DNA of 64,000 bases from Tritrichomonas musculus. Taxonomy: Eukaryota; Parabasalia; Tritrichomonadida; Tritrichomonadidae. The translations under genes were made by a program, and so were the position numbers. Of this stretch, positions 1 to 12,306 are shown in pieces (position 1 is the stretch's first letter; every line of letters begins with the position of its first letter). The notes below the pieces were generated by a model, which did no database searches, was not told the DNA's origin, and saw only the letters and a list, made by a program, of their open reading frames with translations. The stretch covers positions 8,936,501 through 9,000,500 of the forward strand of contig JAPFFF010000003.1 in NCBI GenBank assembly GCA_039105265.1, written 5' to 3'.

Positions 1-182
1 AAACTGGCTAGATTGATGCATATATATTTATATTCAAATTGATCAATGGTTCTATTTATCGATTTGAGCATTAAAAAATGATTTTTTTAAAAAAATTAGC
101 TAAATTTGATTAAATTCAATACCCTATCAATTTTTTGTATGTGTCCTCACAATCAATATCCTAGGTCATCCTTAAAATATAT
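1..182. other. AT-rich upstream region, possible promoter
   Basis: This stretch is very rich in A and T, with runs such as the T/A tract around 81-100, and holds no convincing gene. A TCACA at 147-151 fits the short TCA-Y-W initiator known from Trichomonas core promoters and lies 36 bases before position 183, but a five-base match is weak. An in-frame stop (TAG, 162-164) closes the downstream gene's frame upstream. On the minus strand an ATG at 71-69 opens a frame of 23 codons that leaves the window at base 1. It could be the 5' end of a divergent gene but is too short to judge. An 11-bp inverted repeat (63-73 and 188-198) spans the region. Confidence 0.35.
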
Positions 183-1607
183 TTGGCTAATGCTCAAAAG
201 AATTGCTATTTCAAGTTTGAAAATGGCGCAATAACAGAATATAAAGGGGTGGCAGAAAATATAACATTAGGAGATGTTGTCATAAAACCTCTGGCCAGAA
301 GTGAAGAATTTAGGGCCGCATGGTTAAATAGTTATGAAAAGAATGACAATACTATTACCATACAAAATACTCATACATCCAAGATTTCAGGGGTTATTGT
401 TCAAGGAAATTCATGCATGAGAAATATGACATTTACAACAAATGATTTAGTATATACTTGCGATATAGATGCATTACATAAAAAGATTGATGCTCTAGCT
501 GCTAATTCACATAATAATGATGCGGCAATGACATCTACATTAGATGATTTTCCGACTGTTGATGAAGTAAATGCTGCCTTAGATGAAATAAAAAATAGTA
601 TGGTAAATATGGATAATTTGTATACTAAAGAAGAAGCGGATGCTAAATATGCGACAAAAGAAGAGATTCCTGCCGCCGTAGATTTATCAAAATATGCTTT
701 GAAAAGTGAAAATGAAGAATTGAAGACAAGGATAGAAAACTTAGAGACAAGATTAGCAGCATTAGAGAATGGTGCATATGCTACAAAAGCAGAATTATCA
801 GAATATAGAAAATTAAATGATATATCCTATCATAATCATCAAGAACTCTCTATAACAAATAAAGAAGTGTTATTGGATGATGGTGATGAACAAAGGAGAT
901 TTACAACATCTCATATACCATATCATGAGGGAACACATTTGATTGGAAAATATATAGATCCAGATAGTGTTGAGCATTCATTTGATATAATATTTGAGAC
1001 CATAGATGAGATTTCAGAGACTCAATATTGGAATTGTATTTTATTCCTCAAACAATCTGAAATCAGTGAAGAATTATATATTGATTGGGATGATATGACT
1101 GGTGCAATTTACATTTATGATGAATATTATGGTTATTATATTGGTTGTGAAATATCTTCTGCAACATTTGATGAGGACATTTCATTATCTACAAGCAATG
1201 AGCTAGCCAACTACTATACAAAAGATGAACTGACTAGATTTGGACTAAATGACGGCTATCAAATAATACCTTCTGTATTTGAATTATCAATGGAAAACTT
1301 AAATAATAATAGATTTAAGTATGCTGGCTCAAATGTAGCTGCTGTGTGGAATAGGCTACATATATTTGAATTCAAAGATATTGTTGGTAAGAATCATTTC
1401 ATTAAATTTGATTTTATTCACAAGCTAATTACTTTGGATAACAGTGTTAGTTCAACATATGAAATCCCAATTGAAAATTCTTGTACTAATGCGATAAATA
1501 TTACCTTGCGGACAAATGGTTTTGTTACAACACAGGAATTGATTAGCAAATATGAAATATTCACCACTCAGCAAGTAAGTCATCAGTTGGCCAATCAAAA
1601 ATATTAA
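183..1607 (+). CDS. Hypothetical fibre-like coiled-coil protein
   Basis: The frame gives 474 residues of varied, ordinary composition, clearly unlike the repeat translations to its right. I do not recognise a named family. Visible parts: an N-terminal globular stretch (about 1-90); a helical region with TVDEVNAALDEIKNSM (125-140); shaft-like YTKEEADAKYATKEE (147-161); a heptad coiled coil (about 174-196, leucine/isoleucine spaced, LETRLAALEN); a second shaft-like motif YATKAELSEYRKLND (199-213); an acidic, Tyr-rich beta-like region (about 260-325); another YTKDEL motif (345-350); and a C-terminal domain. Repeated YTKxE/YATKxE motifs beside a coiled coil are typical of trimeric phage tail fibres and related adhesive fibres, so a homotrimeric surface or virion fibre is the best guess. 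No signal peptide or membrane segment is evident. The start is uncertain: the frame opens at 165, position 183 is TTG, and the first in-frame ATG is codon 79 (417). The true N terminus may lie elsewhere or be incomplete. It could be cargo of a Polinton-like element; that is inference. Confidence 0.75.
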   Translation: MANAQKNCYFKFENGAITEYKGVAENITLGDVVIKPLARSEEFRAAWLNSYEKNDNTITIQNTHTSKISGVIVQGNSCMRNMTFTTNDLVYTCDIDALHKKIDALAANSHNNDAAMTSTLDDFPTVDEVNAALDEIKNSMVNMDNLYTKEEADAKYATKEEIPAAVDLSKYALKSENEELKTRIENLETRLAALENGAYATKAELSEYRKLNDISYHNHQELSITNKEVLLDDGDEQRRFTTSHIPYHEGTHLIGKYIDPDSVEHSFDIIFETIDEISETQYWNCILFLKQSEISEELYIDWDDMTGAIYIYDEYYGYYIGCEISSATFDEDISLSTSNELANYYTKDELTRFGLNDGYQIIPSVFELSMENLNNNRFKYAGSNVAAVWNRLHIFEFKDIVGKNHFIKFDFIHKLITLDNSVSSTYEIPIENSCTNAINITLRTNGFVTTQELISKYEIFTTQQVSHQLANQKY

Positions 1608-1608
1608 A
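1605..1608 (+). promoter_or_regulatory. TAAA overlapping the stop codon, possible poly(A) signal
   Basis: The stop codon TAA is followed by more A residues, giving TAAA across the end of the coding frame. In Trichomonas vaginalis a UAAA overlapping or next to the stop codon is an established polyadenylation signal. In DNA this AT-rich the match can be chance, so it is only mild support for a parabasalid source. Confidence 0.3.
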
Positions 1609-1828
1609 AAAACATTACTGGATTGAGCGTCGGGTACATTTCAATCATTATAAAACAACTTCTTGATTCGAAGGGATTATCTTGACGGGATCTTCAAGAA
1701 ATCACGCCATTCATATATACTACACTTTAAATATACATTTTTTTGTGCCAAAATAATTTTTACAACGAGACGATAAAACTTTTTGTTTGGAATTTTTTTG
1801 TTACGAACTTTTTGAATTATCGAGGTGG

Positions 1829-1870
1829 TTGGAGCTTTTTGAAGGCTCTGGGGGCTTCCAAAGGCTCCAA
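1829..1870. repeat. Imperfect 42-base hairpin
   Basis: TTGGAGC at 1829-1835 pairs with GCTCCAA at 1864-1870. The stem continues with a T-G wobble (1836/1863), TTT with AAA (1837-1839/1860-1862), one mismatch (1840/1859) and GAAG with CTTC (1841-1844/1855-1858), leaving a 10-base loop. The stem of about 15 pairs is far stronger than anything else in the flank. It could fold as RNA on either strand, including as a 3' structure of any minus-strand transcript leaving the array. Function is unknown. Confidence 0.6.
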
Positions 1871-1890
1871 GTGGCTGTGAAATGGGCTTA

Positions 1891-1922
1891 AGTATAGGCT
1901 TGGCGATAGCGGAGCCTATACT
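1891..1922. repeat. Perfect 10-bp inverted repeat at the array edge
   Basis: AGTATAGGCT at 1891-1900 is the exact reverse complement of AGCCTATACT at 1913-1922, separated by 12 bases. The right arm ends 10 bp before the first 21-bp unit. It may be a cruciform or hairpin, a remnant of a mobile-element end, or part of a 3' structure. I see no second copy in the window. Confidence 0.6.
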
Positions 1923-1932
1923 ATACTACTAA

Positions 1933-1995
1933 CGATTCTCTTCCAAGCAGATTCGATTCTCTTCCAAACAACAACGATTCTCTCCCAAACAACAA
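1933..1995. repeat. Left boundary units of the array
   Basis: The first unit (1933-1953) is a type B relative ending in ATT instead of CAT. The second (1954-1974) is a normal type A. The third (1975-1995) has CTCCC as in type C but TTC rather than TTA before it, so it is intermediate between A and C. Diverged units at the edge are typical of tandem arrays, where exchange homogenises the middle better than the ends. In the long minus frame the first unit gives RICLEEN followed by TAG at 1931-1929. Confidence 0.85.
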
Positions 1996-4900
1996 CGATT
2001 CTCTTCCAAGTAGCATCGATTCTCTTCCAAGCAGCATCGATTATCTCCCAAACAACAACGATTCTCTTCCAAGCAGCATCGATTCTCTTCCAAACAACAA
2101 CGATTCTCTTCCAAACAACAACGATTCTCTTCCAAGCAGCATCGATTCTCTTCCAAGCAGCATCGATTCTCTTCCAAACAACAACGATTCTCTTCCAAGC
2201 AGCATCGATTCTCTTCCAAGCAGCATCGATTCTCTTCCAAGCAGCATCGATTCTCTTCCAAACAACAACGATTCTCTTCCAAACAACAACGATTCTCTTC
2301 CAAACAACAACGATTCTCTTCCAAACAACAACGATTCTCTTCCAAGCAGCATCGATTCTCTTCCAAGCAGCATCGATTATCTCCCAAACAACAACGATTC
2401 TCTTCCAAGCAGCATCGATTCTCTTCCAAGCAGCATCGATTCTCTTCCAAACAACAACGATTCTCTTCCAAACAACAACGATTCTCTTCCAAACAACAAC
2501 GATTCTCTTCCAAGTAGCATCGATTCTCTTCCAAGCAGCATCGATTATCTCCCAAACAACAACGATTCTCTTCCAAGCAGCATCGATTCTCTTCCAAGCA
2601 GCATCGATTCTCTTCCAAACAACAACGATTCTCTTCCAAACAACAACGATTCTCTTCCAAACAACAACGATTCTCTTCCAAACAACAACGATTCTCTTCC
2701 AAACAACAACGATTCTCTTCCAAACAACAACGATTCTCTTCCAAGCAGCATCGATTCTCTTCCAAACAACAACGATTCTCTTCCAAGCAGCATCGATTCT
2801 CTTCCAAGCAGCATCGATTCTCTTCCAAACAACAACGATTCTCTTCCAAACAACAACGATTCTCTTCCAAACAACAACGATTCTCTTCCAAGCAGCATCG
2901 ATTCTCTTCCAAACAACAACGATTCTCTTCCAAGCAGCATCGATTCTCTTCCAAGCAGCATCGATTCTCTTCCAAACAACAACGATTCTCTTCCAAACAA
3001 CAACGATTCTCTTCCAAACAACAACGATTCTCTTCCAAACAACAACGATTCTCTTCCAAACAACAACGATTCTCTTCCAAACAACAACGATTCTCTTCCA
3101 AACAACAACGATTCTCTTCCAAACAACAACGATTCTCTTCCAAGCAGCATCGATTCTCTTCCAAACAACAACGATTCTCTTCCAAGCAGCATCGATTCTC
3201 TTCCAAACAACAACGATTCTCTTCCAAGCAGCATCGATTCTCTTCCAAACAACAACGATTCTCTTCCAAGCAGCATCGATTCTCTTCCAAACAACAACGA
3301 TTCTCTTCCAAACAACAACGATTCTCTTCCAAACAACAACGATTCTCTTCCAAACAACAACGATTCTCTTCCAAACAACAACGATTCTCTTCCAAACAAC
3401 AACGATTCTCTTCCAAACAACAACGATTCTCTTCCAAGCAGCATCGATTCTCTTCCAAACAACAACGATTCTCTTCCAAGCAGCATCGATTCTCTTCCAA
3501 GCAGCATCGATTCTCTTCCAAGCAGCATCGATTCTCTTCCAAACAACAACGATTCTCTTCCAAGCAGCATCGATTATCTCCCAAACAACAACGATTCTCT
3601 TCCAAGCAGCATCGATTCTCTTCCAAACAACAACGATTCTCTTCCAAACAACAACGATTCTCTTCCAAGCAGCATCGATTCTCTTCCAAGCAGCATCGAT
3701 TCTCTTCCAAGCAGCATCGATTCTCTTCCAAGCAGCATCGATTCTCTTCCAAACAACAACGATTCTCTTCCAAGCAGCATCGATTCTCTTCCAAGCAGCA
3801 TCGATTCTCTTCCAAGCAGCATCGATTCTCTTCCAAACAACAACGATTCTCTTCCAAACAACAACGATTCTCTTCCAAACAACAACGATTCTCTTCCAAA
3901 CAACAACGATTCTCTTCCAAGCAGCATCGATTCTCTTCCAAGCAGCATCGATTATCTCCCAAACAACAACGATTCTCTTCCAAACAACAACGATTCTCTT
4001 CCAAGTAGCATCGATTCTCTTCCAAGCAGCATCGATTCTCTTCCAAACAACAACGATTCTCTTCCAAACAACAACGATTCTCTTCCAAACAACAACGATT
4101 CTCTTCCAAGTAGCATCGATTCTCTTCCAAGCAGCATCGATTCTCTTCCAAACAACAACGATTCTCTTCCAAACAACAACGATTCTCTTCCAAACAACAA
4201 CGATTCTCTTCCAAACAACAACGATTCTCTTCCAAACAACAACGATTCTCTTCCAAGTAGCATCGATTCTCTTCCAAGCAGCATCGATTATCTCCTAAAC
4301 AACAACGATTCTCTTCCAAGCAGCATCGATTCTCTTCCAAGCAGCATCGATTCTCTTCCAAGCAGCATCGATTCTCTTCCAAGCAGCATCGATTCTCTTC
4401 CAAACAACAACGATTCTCTTCCAAGCAGCATCGATTATCTCCCAAACAACAACGATTCTCTTCCAAGCAGCATCGATTATCTCCCAAACAACAACGATTC
4501 TCTTCCAAACAACAACGATTCTCTTCCAAGCAGCATCGATTCTCTTCCAAGCAGCATCGATTCTCTTCCAAGCAGCATCGATTCTCTTCCAAACAACAAC
4601 GATTCTCTTCCAAGCAGCATCGATTCTCTTCCAAACAACAACGATTCTCTTCCAAACAACAACGATTCTCTTCCAAGCAGCATCGATTCTCTTCCAAGCA
4701 GCATCGATTCTCTTCCAAACAACAACGATTCTCTTCCAAGCAGCATCGATTCTCTTCCAAGCAGCATCGATTCTCTTCCAAGCAGCATCGATTCTCTTCC
4801 AAACAACAACGATTCTCTTCCAAACAACAACGATTCTCTTCCAAACAACAACGATTCTCTTCCAAACAACAACGATTCTCTTCCAAGCAGCATCGATTCT

Positions 4901-7900
4901 CTTCCAAGCAGCATCGATTATCTCCCAAACAACAACGATTCTCTTCCAAGCAGCATCGATTCTCTTCCAAGCAGCATCGATTCTCTTCCAAGCAGCATCG
5001 ATTCTCTTCCAAGCAGCATCGATTCTCTTCCAAGCAGCATCGATTCTCTTCCAAACAACAACGATTCTCTTCCAAGCAGCATCGATTCTCTTCCAAGCAG
5101 CATCGATTCTCTTCCAAGCAGCATCGATTCTCTTCCAAACAACAACGATTCTCTTCCAAACAACAACGATTCTCTTCCAAACAACAACGATTCTCTTCCA
5201 AGCAGCATCGATTCTCTTCCAAGCAGCATCGATTATCTCCCAAACAACAACGATTCTCTTCCAAGCAGCATCGATTCTCTTCCAAGCAGCATCGATTCTC
5301 TTCCAAACAACAACGATTCTCTTCCAAACAACAACGATTCTCTTCCAAACAACAACGATTCTCTTCCAAGTAGCATCGATTCTCTTCCAAGCAGCATCGA
5401 TTATCTCCCAAACAACAACGATTCTCTTCCAAGCAGCATCGATTCTCTTCCAAACAACAACGATTCTCTTCCAAGCAGCATCGATTCTCTTCCAAACAAC
5501 AACGATTCTCTTCCAAACAACAACGATTCTCTTCCAAACAACAACGATTCTCTTCCAAACAACAACGATTCTCTTCCAAACAACAACGATTCTCTTCCAA
5601 ACAACAACGATTCTCTTCCAAACAACAACGATTCTCTTCCAAGCAGCATCGATTCTCTTCCAAGCAGCATCGATTATCTCCCAAACAACAACGATTCTCT
5701 TCCAAGCAGCATCGATTCTCTTCCAAGCAGCATCGATTCTCTTCCAAACAACAACGATTCTCTTCCAAGCAGCATCGATTCTCTTCCAAACAACAACGAT
5801 TCTCTTCTAAACAACAACGATTCTCTTCCAAACAACAACGATTCTCTTCCAAACAACAACGATTCTCTTCCAAGTAGCATCGATTCTCTTCCATGCAGCA
5901 TCGATTATCTCCCAAACAACAACGATTCTCTTCCAAGCAGCATCGATTCTCTTCCAAACAACAACGATTCTCTTCCAAACAACAACGATTCTCTTCCAAA
6001 CAACAACGATTCTCTTCCAAGCAGCATCGATTCTCTTCCAAACAACAACGATTCTCTTCCAAACAACAACGATTCTCTTCCAAACAACAACGATTCTCTT
6101 CCAAGCAGCATCGATTCTCTTCCAAGCAGCATCGATTCTCTTCCAAACAACAACGATTCTCTTCCAAGCAGCATCGATTCTCTTCCAAGCAGCATCGATT
6201 CTCTTCCAAGCAGCATCGATTCTCTTCCAAACAACAACGATTCTCTTCCAAGCAGCATCGATTCTCTTCCAAGCAGCATCGATTCTCTTCCAAGCAGCAT
6301 CGATTCTCTTCCAAACAACAACGATTCTCTTCAAAACAACAACGATTCTCTTCCAAGCAGCATCGATTCTCTTCCAAACAACAACGATTCTCTTCCAAAC
6401 AACAACGATTCTCTTCCAAACAACAACGATTCTCTTCCAAGTAGCATCGATTCTCTTCCAAGCAGCATCGATTATCTCCCAAACAACAACGATTCTCTTC
6501 CAAGCAGCATCGATTCTCTTCCAAGCAGCATCGATTCTCTTCCAAACAACAACGATTCTCTTCCAAACAACAACGATTCTCTTCCAAACAACAACGATTC
6601 TCTTCCAAACAACAACGATTCTCTTCCAAACAACAACGATTCTCTTCCAAACAACAACGATTCTCTTCCAAGCAGCATCGATTCTCTTCCAAACAACAAC
6701 GATTCTCTTCCAAACAACAACGATTCTCTTCCAAGCAGCATCGATTCTCTTCCAAACAACAACGATTCTCTTCCAAACAACAACGATTCTCTTCCAAACA
6801 ACAACGATTCTCTTCCAAACAACAACGATTCTCTTCCAAACAACAACGATTCTCTTCCAAACAACAACGATTCTCTTCCAAACAACAACGATTCTCTTCC
6901 AAGCAGCATCGATTCTCTTCCAAACAACAACGATTCTCTTCCAAGCAGCATCGATTCTCTTCCAAGCAGCATCGATTCTCTTCCAAGCAGCATCGATTCT
7001 CTTCCAAACAACAACGATTCTCTTCAAAGCAGCATCGATTTAATCCCAAACAACAACGATTCTCTTCCAAGCAGCATCGATTCTCTTCCAAACAACAACG
7101 ATTCTCTTCCAAACAACAACGATTCTCTTCCAAGCAGCATCGATTCTCTTCCAAGCAGCATCGATTCTCTTCCAAGCAGCATCGATTCTCTTCCAAACAA
7201 CAACGATTCTCTTCCAAGCAGCATCGATTCTCTTCCAAGCAGCATCGATTCTCTTCCAAGCAGCATCGATTCTCTTCCAAACAACAACGATTCTCTTCCA
7301 AACAACAACGATTCTCTTCCAAACAACAACGATTCTCTTCCAAACAACAACGATTCTCTTCCAAGCAGCATCGATTCTCTTCCAAGCAGCATCGATTATC
7401 TCCCAAACAACAACGATTCTCTTCCAAGCAGCATCGATTCTCTTCCAAGCAGCATCGATTCTCTTCCAAACAACAACGATTCTCTTCCAAACAACAACGA
7501 TTCTCTTCCAAACAACAACGATTCTCTTCCAAGTAGCATCGATTCTCTTCCAAGCAGCATCGATTCTCTTCCAAACAACAACGATTCTCTTCCAAACAAC
7601 AACGATTCTCTTCCAAACAACAACGATTCTCTTCCAAACAACAACGATTCTCTTCCAAACAACAACGATTCTCTTCCAAGCAGCATCGATTCTCTTCCAA
7701 GCAGCATCGATTATCTCCTAAACAACAACGATTCTCTTCCAAGCAGCATCGATTCTCTTCCAAGCAGCATCGATTCTCTTCCAAGCAGCATCGATTCTCT
7801 TCCAAGCAGCATCGATTATCTCCCAAACAACAACGATTCTCTTCCAAGCAGCATCGATTATCTCCCAAACAACAACGATTCTCTTCCAAACAACAACGAT

Positions 7901-10900
7901 TCTCTTCCAAGCAGCATCGATTCTCTTCCAAGCAGCATCGATTCTCTTCCAAGCAGCATCGATTCTCTTCCAAACAACAACGATTCTCTTCCAAGCAGCA
8001 TCGATTCTCTTCCAAACAACAACGATTCTCTTCCAAACAACAACGATTCTCTTCCAAGCAGCATCGATTCTCTTCCAAACAACAACGATTCTCTTCCAAA
8101 CAACAACGATTCTCTTCCAAACAACAACGATTCTCTTCCAAACAACAACGATTCTCTTCCAAGCAGCATCGATTCTCTTCCAAGCAGCATCGATTATCTC
8201 CCAAACAACAACGATTCTCTTCCAAGCAGCATCGATTCTCTTCCAAGCAGCATCGATTCTCTTCCAAGCAGCATCGATTCTCTTCCAAACAACAACGATT
8301 CTCTTCCAAGCAGCATCGATTCTCTTCCAAGCAGCATCGATTCTCTTCCAAACAACAACGATTCTCTTCCAAGCAGCATCGATTCTCTTCCAAGCAGCAT
8401 CGATTCTCTTCCAAGCAGCATCGATTCTCTTCCAAACAACAACGATTCTCTTCCAAACAACAACGATTCTCTTCCAAACAACAACGATTCTCTTCCAAAC
8501 AACAACGATTCTCTTCCAAGCAGCATCGATTCTCTTCCAAGCAGCATCGATTATCTCCCAAACAACAACGATTCTCTTCCAAGCAGCATCGATTCTCTTC
8601 CAAGCAGCATCGATTCTCTTCCAAACAACAACGATTCTCTTCCAAACAACAACGATTCTCTTCCAAACAACAACGATTCTCTTCCAAGTAGCATCGATTC
8701 TCTTCCAAGCAGCATCGATTATCTCCCAAACAACAACGATTCTCTTCCAAGCAGCATCGATTCTCTTCCAAACAACAACGATTCTCTTCCAAACAACAAC
8801 GATTCTCTTCCAAACAACAACGATTCTCTTCCAAACAACAACGATTCTCTTCCAAACAACAACGATTCTCTTCCAAGCAGCATCGATTCTCTTCCAAGCA
8901 GCATCGATTATCTCCCAAACAACAACGATTCTCTTCCAAGCAGCATCGATTCTCTTCCAAGCAGCATCGATTCTCTTCCAAACAACAACGATTCTCTTCC
9001 AAACAACAACGATTCTCTTCCAAGCAGCATCGATTCTCTTCCAAGCAGCATCGATTATCTCCCAAACAACAACGATTCTCTTCCAAACAACAACGATTCT
9101 CTTCCAAGCGGCATCGATTCTCTTCCAAACAACAACGATTCTCTTCCAAGCAGCATCGATTCTCTTCCAAGCAGCATCGATTCTCTTCCAAGCAGCATCG
9201 ATTCTCTTCCAAACAACAACGATTCTCTTCCAAACAACAACGATTCTCTTCCAAACAACAACGATTCTCTTCCAAGCAGCATCGATTCTCTTCCAAACAA
9301 CAACGATTCTCTTCTAAACAACAACGATTCTCTTCCAAACAACAACGATTCTCTTCCAAACAACAACGATTCTCTTCCAAGTAGCATCGATTCTCTTCCA
9401 TGCAGCATCGATTATCTCCCAAACAACAACGATTCTCTTCCAAGCAGCATCGATTCTCTTCCAAACAACAACGATTCTCTTCCAAACAACAACGATTCTC
9501 TTCCAAACAACAACGATTCTCTTCCAAGCAGCATCGATTCTCTTCCAAACAACAACGATTCTCTTCCAAACAACAACGATTCTCTTCCAAACAACAACGA
9601 TTCTCTTCCAAGCAGCATCGATTCTCTTCCAAGCAGCATCGATTCTCTTCCAAACAACAACGATTCTCTTCCAAGCAGCATCGATTCTCTTCCAAGCAGC
9701 ATCGATTCTCTTCCAAGCAGCATCGATTCTCTTCCAAACAACAACGATTCTCTTCCAAGCAGCATCGATTCTCTTCCAAGCAGCATCGATTCTCTTCCAA
9801 GCAGCATCGATTCTCTTCCAAACAACAACGATTCTCTTCCAAACAACAACGATTCTCTTCCAAGCAGCATCGATTCTCTTCCAAACAACAACGATTCTCT
9901 TCCAAACAACAACGATTCTCTTCCAAACAACAACGATTCTCTTCCAAACAACAACGATTCTCTTCCAAGTAGCATCGATTCTCTTCCAAGCAGCATCGAT
10001 TATCTCCCAAACAACAACGATTCTCTTCCAAGCAGCATCGATTCTCTTCCAAGCAGCATCGATTCTCTTCCAAACAACAACGATTCTCTTCCAAACAACA
10101 ACGATTCTCTTCCAAACAACAACGATTCTCTTCCAAACAACAACGATTCTCTTCCAAACAACAACGATTCTCTTCCAAACAACAACGATTCTCTTCCAAG
10201 CAGCATCGATTCTCTTCCAAACAACAACGATTCTCTTCCAAACAACAACGATTCTCTTCCAAGCAGCATCGATTCTCTTCCAAACAACAACGATTCTCTT
10301 CCAAACAACAACGATTCTCTTCCAAACAACAACGATTCTCTTCCAAACAACAACGATTCTCTTCCAAACAACAACGATTCTCTTCCAAACAACAACGATT
10401 CTCTTCCAAACAACAACGATTCTCTTCCAAGCAGCATCGATTCTCTTCCAAACAACAACGATTCTCTTCCAAGCAGCATCGATTCTCTTCCAAGCAGCAT
10501 CGATTCTCTTCCAAGCAGCATCGATTCTCTTCCAAACAACAACGATTCTCTTCCAAGCAGCATCGATTATCTCCCAAACAACAACGATTCTCTTCCAAGC
10601 AGCATCGATTCTCTTCCAAACAACAACGATTCTCTTCCAAACAACAACGATTCTCTTCCAAGCAGCATCGATTCTCTTCCAAGCAGCATCGATTCTCTTC
10701 CAAGCAGCATCGATTCTCTTCCAAACAACAACGATTCTCTTCCAAGCAGCATCGATTCTCTTCCAAGCAGCATCGATTCTCTTCCAAGCAGCATCGATTC
10801 TCTTCCAAACAACAACGATTCTCTTCCAAGCAGCATCGATTCTCTTCCAAGTAGCATCGATTCTCTTCCAAGCAGCATCGATTATCTCCCAAACAACAAC

Positions 10901-11952
10901 GATTCTCTTCCAAGCAGCATCGATTCTCTTCCAAGCAGCATCGATTCTCTTCCAAACAACAACGATTCTCTTCCAAGCAGCATCGATTCTCTTCCAAGCA
11001 GCATCGATTATCTCCCAAACAACAACGATTCTCTTCCAAGCAGCATCGATTCTCTTCCAAGCAGCATCGATTATCTCCCAAACAACAACGATTCTCTTCC
11101 AAACAACAACGATTCTCTTCCAAACAACAACGATTCTCTTCCAAGCAGCATCGATTCTCTTCCAAGCAGCATCGATTATCTCCCAAACAACAACGATTCT
11201 CTTCCAAGCAGCATCGATTCTCTTCCAAGCAGCATCGATTCTCTTCCAAACAACAACGATTCTCTTCCAAACAACAACGATTCTCTTCCAAACAACAACG
11301 ATTCTCTTCCAAGTAGCATCGATTCTCTTCCAAGCAGCATCGATTCTCTTCCAAACAACAACGATTCTCTTCCAAACAACAACGATTCTCTTCCAAACAA
11401 CAACGATTCTCTTCCAAACAACAACGATTCTCTTCCAAACAACAACGATTCTCTTCCAAGTAGCATCGATTCTCTTCCAAGCAGCATCGATTATCTCCCA
11501 AACAACAACGATTCTCTTCCAAACAACAACGATTCTCTTCCAAGCAGCATCGATTATCTCCCAAACAACAACGATTCTCTTCCAAACAACAACGATTCTC
11601 TTCCAAACAACAACGATTCTCTTCCAAACAACAACGATTCTCTTCCAAGCAGCATCGATTCTCTTCCAAGCAGCATCGATTATCTCCCAAACAACAACGA
11701 TTCTCTTCCAAGCAGCATCGATTCTCTTCCAAGCAGCATCGATTCTCTTCCAAACAACAACGATTCTCTTCCAAACAACAACGATTCTCTTCCAAACAAC
11801 AACGATTCTCTTCCAAGTAGCATCGATTCTCTTCCAAGCAGCATCGATTCTCTTCCAAACAACAACGATTCTCTTCCAAACAACAACGATTCTCTTCCAA
11901 ACAACAACGATTCTCTTCCAAGTAGCATCGATTCTCTTCCAAGCAGCATCGA

Positions 11953-12306
11953 TTATCTCCCAAACAACAACGATTCTCTTCCAAACAACAACGATTCTCT
12001 TCCAAGCAGCATCGATTCTCTTCCAAACAACAACGATTCTCTTCCAAGCAGCATCGATTCTCTTCCAAGCAGCATCGATTCTCTTCCAAGCAGCATCGAT
12101 TCTCTTCCAAACAACAACGATTCTCTTCCAAACAACAACGATTCTCTTCCAAACAACAACGATTCTCTTCCAAGCAGCATCGATTCTCTTCCAAACAACA
12201 ACGATTCTCTTCTAAACAACAACGATTCTCTTCCAAACAACAACGATTCTCTTCCAAACAACAACGATTCTCTTCCAAGTAGCATCGATTCTCTTCCATG
12301 CAGCAT
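11953..12306. repeat. Left member of a block pair 49,980 bp apart
   Basis: This 17-unit block has the same A/B order and the same rare variants (TCTAAACAAC near 12211, AAGTAGCAT, then CCATGC with its ATG at 12298) as the block at 61933-62286. The distance is exactly 2,380 units. Closely related blocks lie at 5674 and 9055. Confidence 0.8.

Larger units (their letters stand above)
1608..1932. other. Non-coding spacer between gene and array
   Basis: About 325 bases with no convincing reading frame. The first part (1608-1800) is AT-rich and contains a weak 7-bp inverted repeat, TTCTTGA at 1660-1666 and TCAAGAA at 1694-1700, with a 27-base loop. The last 110 bases become G/C-richer and hold two stronger inverted repeats (annotated separately) before the first 21-bp unit. 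The spacer does not carry the 21-bp period, so the array boundary is sharp. Confidence 0.6.

Noticed and set aside
1660-1700. Hairpin TTCTTGA/TCAAGAA as a transcription terminator
   Set aside because: The stem is only 7 bp with a 27-base loop and no following T-run; it is likely chance in AT-rich DNA.
1-1932. Identifiable Polinton or other large virus-like element
   Set aside because: Only one fibre-like gene is visible. No polymerase, integrase, protease, ATPase, capsid gene or terminal inverted repeat pair can be shown, so I do not annotate an element.
1-1932. tRNA or other structured RNA gene in the flank
   Set aside because: No cloverleaf, conserved T-loop or other recognisable RNA motif was found on either strand.
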